Of a DNA stretch of 64,000 bases, positions 57,271 through 64,000 are shown in pieces. A model generated the notes under the pieces. It worked only from the letters and a program-made list of their open reading frames with translations. It did not search any database and was not told the DNA's origin. The translations under genes and the position numbers were made by a program. Source of the stretch: Reticulitermes speratus (Eukaryota > Arthropoda > Insecta > Blattodea > Rhinotermitidae); contig JAJKFL010000006.1 of assembly GCA_021186555.1 (NCBI GenBank), positions 8,297,215 through 8,361,214 on the forward strand, read 5' to 3'. Every line of letters begins with the position of its first letter. Positions within the stretch are counted from its first letter, which is position 1.

Positions 57271-58176
57271 AGTTCCTCGTTATGTAGTCTTATTTCCGTT
57301 TATAAAAGCCACCATATTTTACCCTTTGAATAATATATTTACTATACGTGACATAGATTCAGTTCGTACCTCACAGAGAACATACCGTGCTTCGAATGGG
57401 AACATAAATCTGTTTATGCTGTTCATTGTGAAAATCATAATGAGTACATAAATACACCGCGTGGACAAACCCTAGAGATTTTACTGCTAAACCATCCTGT
57501 ACTAACCACTATACTTTAAAGGGTAATAAAGGAATCTGAATGTATTCCACATGTAACATGGCACGTTAGATGGCGCTTCAGTAACCACATTTGTAAGCAT
57601 CAGGGGTTATTGGAACAGAAGGTTCACTCCGCCAGGCGTCGCTGATGTGTGGTGGAATGGATCGGAAGGATCCACCTGTTGATAAATGGCGGTCGTAGAG
57701 ATCCTCCCAGCTTACATATTGTGAGAAAACATGGGACTTGCTTCTTTCGTAACGGCAAGAAACTTTTCTCTTTCATGGGAATGATAATATGTGAATAATA
57801 CCTTTGACAATAGTACTGTTGGTTCTACAGGCATTGAACACCAGTCAGGTGGGAACACAAATATATATTTCAATGGAAATTATTTCCTTAAATGAGAATA
57901 AATGAGCACCAATTGTGAGTTCTGAAAGCAGTCACGTTATTTAGACGCCGGAACACAGGGCGTCATGGGTTCGAATTCCACTCTAGGCGAGGATATACAT
58001 CCCTGTTTCTCTGTGTGTGATCTGCGCGTGCGTAAAATTAACACACAACGGGTAAATCGTGACCCTGGCCATTCCACTTTCATCTCCTGTTGACCGAGCT
58101 AACAAATGCCCCACGTTCGCTCCAAAGTTTCGCTACTAATCTTAAAAGAGAAATGTTTCTGTCACTATAATGATCG
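57271..58176. other. Intergenic, possible SINE remnant
   Basis: GTCATGGGTTCGAATTCCA near 57961-57980 looks like a B-box; the rest of a SINE is not evident. Confidence 0.3.
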
Positions 58177-58805
58177 CCTGGCTCTCAGAATGACCTTCAT
58201 CTGGCTCTGTCAGTACGAAAAACATCACTTGGCTCGGTCAGTATGAAAAATATCATCCGGCTCTGTCAGTATGAAAAACATCACTTGGCTCGGTCAGTAT
58301 GAAAAATATCATCCGGCTCTGTCAGTATGAAAAACATCACTTGGCTCGGTCAGTATGAAAAATATCATCCGGCTCTATCAGTATGAAAAACATCACTTGG
58401 CTCGGTCAGTATGAAAAATATCATCCGGCTCTGTCAGTATAAAAAGCATCACTTGGTTCGCTCAGTATGAAAACATCACTTAGCTCGGGCAGTATGAAAA
58501 ACGTCACTTGGTTCTATCGGTATGAAAAAGATCATTTGGTTCTATCAGTATGAAAATCATCACCTGCTCTACCAGTATGAAAAACATCACTTGGCTCGGG
58601 CAGTATGAAAAACGTCACTTGGCTCTGTCAGTATGAAAAACGTCACTTGGCTGTGTCAGTATGATAAACCACCTGGCTGTGTCAGTATGATAAACCACCT
58701 GACTGTGTCAGTATGATAAACCACCTGGCTGTGTCAGTATGATAAACCATCTGGCTGTGTCAGTATGATAAACCACCTGGCTGTGTCAGTATGATAATCA
58801 TCACC
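58177..58805. repeat. Compound minisatellite, 26-29-bp units
   Basis: First part repeats CATCACTTGGCTCGGTCAGT plus ATGAAAAA, alternating with an ATCATCCGGCTCTGTCAG form (a higher-order pair of units). The last part shifts to CACCTGGCTGTGTCAGTATG plus ATAAAC. Confidence 0.92.
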
Positions 58806-59561
58806 TGAAAACAGGGGTAGCGCCGACTTCAGATAATGGACAAAATTGTGTATAATATTAGTAAGGGGTTTTTAATTTGTGACGCTGCGATCATGCTTGT
58901 AAAAACACGCAGCGCTTACGCCATACTAACGCAGCATCATATAGTGAAAAACAATGCCCAAAATCAGTCGGAATATTTTAATAAAATTTGTTATTCATAT
59001 ATTTTGGATGAATTTAACGTTTATCCCTTTTCGTGTAATACGGTAACTCCGAACTGACAGAATCCTCACGCTCAACTTTACATTCGCAGTCGACAGATCA
59101 TCATTTTGGAACTGTCTGTACTGCAGAGCAAGAGTCGCATTAAGACCTCTCTGTTCCTGACATCGTCCCACTGTCAGATCGGTCGAATAAACTGCGCACT
59201 TCGGTGAACGCGGTCAGTGATATCGAGTTTGCCAGGTTTTACACGAATACACGCACACCTGCAGAATACCTCCAATCACCAAACATAAAGAAGCAATTAC
59301 ATATTCAAAATCGCGACGAACACCATTCGAAAACACTTCTATTTCTGAGCAAACGTCGCGCCCTGGTCATACCATTCTAAATGCCCTGTGCTTCTGCCCT
59401 AACAAAATTCTGTTGGTACTTCACTGTGCCCAGGAACATTCAGACATCATACCTCAAATTAGGCCAAGACCGCATGTATCCTCCTCCATTCCAATTCAAT
59501 ATTCACCACCATCCTCTAATTCGACGCTATATATTCTGAGCGTTGTTAAATAACCCACAAA
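58806..59561. other. Intergenic, nothing identified
   Basis: No gene or repeat recognised. Confidence 0.35.
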
Positions 59562-59563
59562 TA

Positions 59564-59748
59564 CAGACGAACCCGGTTATAACGACATCGGTTTATGCGA
59601 CGCCCCGTCTATAACGTCAGATATCCTGTGGTACCGATTAATTCCTCACTGTTAATCATAACATTATACTGCTCGGTTATAACAACACTCGTTTATAACG
59701 ACACACAATATTCGGTTACCTTCATGACGTTATAACAGAGTTCGATTG
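59564..59748. mobile_element. 185-bp TA-flanked MITE
   Basis: Ends CAGACGAACCCGGTTATAAC and (inverse) CAATCGAACTCTGTTATAAC, each next to TA (59562-59563, 59749-59750). GGTTATAAC is repeated inside. TA targets and such ends are typical of Tigger/pogo-derived MITEs. Confidence 0.75.
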
Positions 59749-59750
59749 TA

Positions 59751-60059
59751 TAAAAAAAAAATCCATCCTCTGATTCTTTAGGGTCATGTTAGGCAGGAAC
59801 AGATTTGATGACTTCCTCTTCAAAGTAGACTGACACTGTTGGCTGACCCACAGTCAACCACAAAACATTGATTTTATGCCACAGCACTCTCTGTCTCGCT
59901 CTGTGCATGTAAGTATATCCTTACCTTCAGCCAAGTTACTCACTCCACCTTTAGTGGAACAAGGACACATCCAACATTTGCAACACTTTCTCAGTTTCAG
60001 TACCTTTATTTCGGTTAAGATATCATCAACACAAACGCGCATCCAGAATATATTTCACT

Positions 60060-60092
<33 letters not shown>

Positions 60093-60321
60093 CTGAGGCT
60101 ATACATAATTTATGTTTGATTTTAAAAATTGTTACAAAAATCATGTCATATTACCTGTAACATAACACTGTTTGCAACTGCATTTATACTCATACGAATG
60201 TAACTGCATGTTCCATGACTCATTCGCCTAGTTTAAGTAACAAGGTTTAATATTCTTGGTTTATTTGATTTCACATAAACTCCTTATTTTGTTTTTCAAA
60301 AATCTAATCTACTAGTCACCA
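59751..60321. other. Intergenic with 29-bp poly-G
   Basis: A pure G run at 60060-60088; the rest is unassigned. Confidence 0.5.
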
Positions 60322-60695
60322 GTCGCCCTCGGTGGACTAGTGGTTAGCGTGTTCGCCACTGGACCCAAGGTTCGCAGGTTCAATCCCGGCCGAGGTCGAT
60401 GGATTTTTAAGGGTGATAAAAATCCGTAGCACAACTTCCTTCGGAGATCTTCCTCGTAGATTTACGGCATGTAAAAGAACCTTACGGGCATGAATAGAGA
60501 TGTTTCGTAAGCAAAATTCAGCGGCCATTTCTCACCCAAGTCTCCTGATTGACAGCTAGATGGCTCTGGCAGTCATATCAGGATGAGTAGAACTTGTGCA
60601 GTCAGTGGACTGGTCACTCACTACAAAATGCACACCTCCAGACCAAGAAACCTCTGAAAGGAGGCCCTATGCTCCGCAAGGAGCGACAGGAAGTA
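60322..60695 (+). repeat. SINE family A, complete head
   Basis: GTCGCCCTCGGTGGACTAGT, intact A- to B-box spacing (GTTCGCCACTGGACCCAAGG, GGTTCAATCCCGGCC), tail GCTCCGCAAGGAGCGACAGG. About 25 bp are missing after CTTCCTTCGGAG relative to 42337. TSD not clear. Confidence 0.87.
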
Positions 60696-60696
60696 A

Positions 60697-61318
60697 CTAA
60701 CTAGACATCAGCCGACTTCAAAGACTGATATCAGCTGAAGGATAAACCACGTAAATACTTGCATATGATCGTGTCTACAAAATTTGTTTTTCTTAAATTT
60801 CGACTTGGAGGGGGGGGGGTGGTGGGCTGCAGCCCGGCAGTCCCCTCCCGTTAGGTGCGCCCCTGTATCAACACACAAAATCCCTTCATTCTTGAACTCA
60901 AGAAACAACGTTCTACATTGCGTCCAAAATGAATAAAATACTAAGTGAATTATGGACCGTCATTTTCAATGCAGGCTCTCTGAGGCGTCGGGCACATCAA
61001 ATGAATCGAGTCCACTCAGGATAAATCGAGCCTGCCTCACTAACACGTTACAAAAGTTCGATTGAGCTCATACACGAAATCAACGCAAAGCAGTTCGATT
61101 CGTTTTTTGCACAGTTTCAGTGAGTCAGATCTTATTCGACTTGACTAGGACTCGATTTGCTTAAGGTGTCACGAAAAATTTTCCTTTATATCTTCCCACA
61201 CGTGGCTGCAAAATATCCACGTCCTTTTTGAAAGGACTTAACCTTCTGACGTCTTAAAATTACTAAAAATAATTCATACAAAAAAACAATTTTCACGTTA
61301 TTTTCATCGTGCATTTTG
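60697..61318. other. Intergenic, possible hAT-like end
   Basis: 60818-60866 (GGGGTGGTGGGCTGCAGCCC, TTAGGTGCGCCCCTG) looks like the end of a CAGGGGCGCA-type element read in reverse; its partner was not found. Confidence 0.3.
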
Positions 61319-61424
61319 ATTTAATTAGCAGTATTATAACCAACAAATACACTTTTTTGTATTTCTGTTATTGACAGAAATACAAAAAGTGTATTTGTTG
61401 GTTACAATACTGCTAATCTAATCA
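61319..61424. repeat. Hairpin with 48-bp arms
   Basis: TTAATTAGCAGTATTATAAC, CAACAAATACACTTTTTTGT and ATTTCTGT mirror ACAGAAATACAAAAAGTGTA, TTTGTTGGTTACAATACTGC and TAATCTAA around a 5-bp loop, with few mismatches. Confidence 0.9.
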
Positions 61425-61977
61425 TAAAAAACAATTTCGAGCAGAACTCAAAGCATAATTTCCTACTACACGAGTTTACAGTGTCATCGAACGGAGCAAT
61501 ACTAAAAACCAAGTTTTGTGAAAATCGGTCAGAAGCTTCAGAATTTGAAACTGGGAACACACACATGGCAGCGGCCTGAACGGTAAGCTCAAAAGCCCAC
61601 TGCTTCTACTTTTAGGAAAGAAAGAATGCTAAATTTCAGTTTGCAACTCCAAGTAAATACATTCCTTTTCCATTAAAGAGACCCTTCAGTTAATGCTGTG
61701 TAGGGAAATAATCGCTGTTACTGTAAGAATACTCGGCAAAATGCAGATTTCGTTCATGTTCAAACAAGTGGTATATCTTTTGTGATAACTCTTTGGTCCC
61801 AAAAAATGTACGTACAAAAAAGTGTATTTTTTTGCGCTTATGCGTATTTCCGTCATTAATCGTTAACGGAAGTTCTTTTAGAGCAATCACGTGCCACCCA
61901 GCCGTTTGCCAAGTTCCACAAAACGGACGCACCACCAAAAACCGCTAAACCCATTTAAAGGGTTAATATGGGGATAA
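61425..61977. other. Intergenic, nothing firm
   Basis: Part near 61690-61760 resembles 54080-54170; unclassified. Confidence 0.3.
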
Positions 61978-62640
61978 GGGTAAATGTAAGTGTAAAGGTA
62001 AGATTGTTTCTGTAGAGACCATGAAGGCGTATGGAGTGAGTAGATGCATAGCTCCACACATTAAGCTCGGTATTAGTTGGAGGTCAGTATTTCACAAACG
62101 TTTTTGCTCTCGGACCCCTTTTGGCTTCCAAAAATAACCACGGATCCTCACATCCTTGCTCACGTAAATACAGAGTGTCCGGATGACAGGTATCCAAAAT
62201 TAAATATTTATATCTTAGAACTGATTTTAGATAGCTACGAATAAATACAGCGGCATACGTAACAATGCATTGCATGATGTGACCTTAATTAAAATGACTG
62301 TCGCTCGCTTCGTGGGTACAGGGGGTTTCTTAATTAGGTATTCTAACGATAACACGAAATAAACACATCGCCAACTAAAGAAATTCCGCAATTATTGTTA
62401 ACAAAACATTATTCCTTTAATTTAAAAAATAAGCAAACTTCAAAGTAGCCATTACAGAAATATATCCATGGATCCCATGAGAAATGGTCGTAGATCCTTG
62501 GGATCCGCAGAGCACACTTTGGGAACTACTGGTTGGAGGTGATTTGCCAGCTTCACGCCCCGTCCGCTTTACTGTCGGTAAAAGAACCTCCGGTACCCAT
62601 TGAACAAGAGGTTGCGTGCCGCCTCAGAGCCAGTCAAGAT
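61978..62640 (-). repeat. Old SINE family D split by a hAT MITE
   Basis: Left part GGTAAGATTGTTTCTGTAGA, GACCATGAAGGCG to TATTAGTTGGAGGT; right part resumes TTGGAGGTGATTTGCCAGCT, TTCACGCCCCGTCCGCTTTA, CTCCGGTACCCATTGAACAA. Both parts align to SINE D, with the insertion between them. Confidence 0.68.
62085..62531. mobile_element. hAT-type MITE, 8-bp TSD, inside SINE D
   Basis: Ends CAGTATTTCACAAACG and (inverse) CAGTAGTTCCCAAAGTG, with GGACCCC-like subterminal sequence, flanked by TTGGAGGT at 62077-62084 and 62533-62540. No transposase frame. Confidence 0.85.
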
Positions 62641-62969
62641 TATTCAAAGACAAAAGTCTCATGTCCTTGTCGAGAGTATAATCGTTTGTAGTACCTTAAA
62701 ATAGTCTACTGTCTCTTACTTCCAGATCCCTAGCAATTCATAGTTAATTTCAGTTCCATAACGTCTTACCACAAACAGACGACACAGTGTAATAACATGC
62801 TCATTATGACTCAATCGTTGAAGTCGGAATAAGAGTTCTCTGCAATCCTCACTTCTGACAAACGAAACAAAGACATATACCATTACGTCCTTGAAGAGGT
62901 ATTTGAATTTCTGCACTAAGGTCGAGGTATTTCAGGTTCAAAGACTAAAATTCTGCACATAGTCCTCGA
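62641..62969. other. Intergenic, nothing identified
   Basis: No frame or repeat recognised. Confidence 0.35.
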
Positions 62970-63240
62970 TTCACATGCGTACTACATGCCACGTCCATCC
63001 CATCCTCCATTATTTGATCACCCTAGCAATACTGCTTAATTACTACAAATCATTAAGCTCTTCATCATGCAAATTTTTTCCCACCCACCTGTTACTTTCT
63101 ACCTTCTTAGGTCCAAATAATTCCCTCAGCGCCTCTTCTCAAATAATCTCAATCCATATTTGACTGTTTAGAACAAGAAACCGAGTTTCACACCCATATA
63201 ACAGAAGCGAAATTATAGTTACGCTAATTCCAGTCGAGAT
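62970..63240 (-). mobile_element. LINE reverse-transcriptase fragment
   Basis: On the minus strand: TTCTGTTATATGGGTGTGAA (LLYGCET-type motif), TATTTGGACCTAAGAAGGTA (FGPKK), GGGTGATCAAATAATGGAGG (VIK motif) and ATGGACGTGGCATGTA. Corresponds to the RT C-terminal region of the 51995 family, degraded. Confidence 0.68.
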
Positions 63241-63299
63241 TTAACATACAATTAAGGAAGTCAAAGCTTTCTGAAAGAGAAGGTAGCAAGCATCCCCTG

Positions 63300-64000
63300 A
63301 ATTCAATACACTTGCCATATAATTAACACTGTCATACCTTCAACCAGTTCAATACGCTTGCCATATAATTAACACTGTCATACCTTCAACCAATTCAATA
63401 CGCTTGCCATATAATTAACACTGTCATACCTTCAACCAATTCAATACGCTTGCCACATAATTAACACTGTCATATCTTCAACCAATTCAATACGCTTGCC
63501 ATATAATTAACACTGTCATACCTTCAACCAATTCAATACGCTTGCCATATAATTAACACTGTCATACCTTCAACCAATTCAACACGCTTGCCATATAATT
63601 AACACTGTCATACCTTCAACCAATTCAATACGCTTGCCATATAATTAACACTGTCATACCTTCAACCAATTCAATACGCTTGCCATATAATTAACACTGC
63701 CATACCTTCAACCAATTCAATACGCTTGCCATATAATTAACACTGTCATACCTTCAACCAATTCAATACGCTTGCCATATAATTAACACTGTCATACCTT
63801 CAACCAATTCAATACGTTTGCCATATAATTAACACTGTCATACCTTCAACCAATTCAATACGCTTGCCATATAATTAACACTGTCATACATTCAACCAAT
63901 TCAATACGCTTGCCATATAATTAACACTGTCATACCTTCAACCAATTCAATACGCTTGCCATATAATTAACACTGCCATACCTTCAACCAATCCAGCAGC
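63300..64000. repeat. Minisatellite, 46-bp unit, 15+ copies, runs off window
   Basis: Unit CTTCAACCAATTCAATACGC, TTGCCATATAATTAACACTG, TCATAC. Very homogeneous, with single substitutions per copy. Array continues past base 64000. Confidence 0.96.

Noticed and set aside
63300-64000. Regular repeats that could suggest a CRISPR array
   Set aside because: Units are contiguous with no unique spacers and the context is eukaryotic; it is a tandem minisatellite. The same holds for 21665, 25340, 47037 and 58177.

Overview
This window looks like insect nuclear DNA. It is AT-rich, intron-rich and crowded with non-coding repeats, with GT-AG introns and one split regulatory gene. The mix of tRNA-derived SINEs, LINE 3' ends with (TTAG)n tails and hAT/mariner/pogo miniature elements would suit a large polyneopteran genome such as a cockroach or termite. 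That placement is inference; no species-diagnostic gene is present.

The only real protein-coding gene I can support is on the minus strand. It encodes a BTB/POZ zinc-finger transcription factor whose BTB domain reads most like Abrupt. It runs from a BTB exon near 36.5 kb, through two low-complexity linker exons (31.5 and 30.7 kb) and a 63-nt exon (29.4 kb), to at least four alternative 3' terminal exons at 18.5, 9.5, 8.5 and 1.4 kb. Each terminal exon carries its own pair of C2H2 fingers and its own stop codon. All four share one splice phase with the common exons, so each predicted mRNA stays in frame (about 418, 402, 387 and 395 aa). One BTB dimerisation head can therefore be joined to different DNA-binding tails, as in lola, fruitless, broad and tramtrack. 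The gene may continue past base 1 with further finger exons.

The introns and the 27 kb upstream of the BTB exon hold repeats. Within the gene span: a dead Tigger/pogo transposase (6.0-7.1 kb), a palindromic mariner relic (10.1-10.7 kb), two large fold-back elements (12.2-12.9 and 13.1-13.7 kb), hAT MITEs at 15.5 and 32.4 kb, LINE fragments, a TSD-flanked retroelement (22.9-23.4 kb), two minisatellites (21.7 and 25.3 kb), a TA-flanked pogo-type element with an HTH reading frame (27.3-28.0 kb), and a 5S rRNA-like sequence beside a tRNA-derived SINE (28.2-28.8 kb).

Upstream of the gene (36.7-64 kb) I find no convincing host coding sequence. The region holds four SINE families (called A-D here, several copies with target-site duplications and nested insertions), repeated 5'-truncated LINE ends, a near-perfect 349-bp palindrome (42.9-43.2 kb), three long minisatellites (47.0-48.0, 58.2-58.8 and 63.3-64.0 kb, the last running off the window) and a hAT MITE inserted into an old SINE (62.1-62.5 kb).
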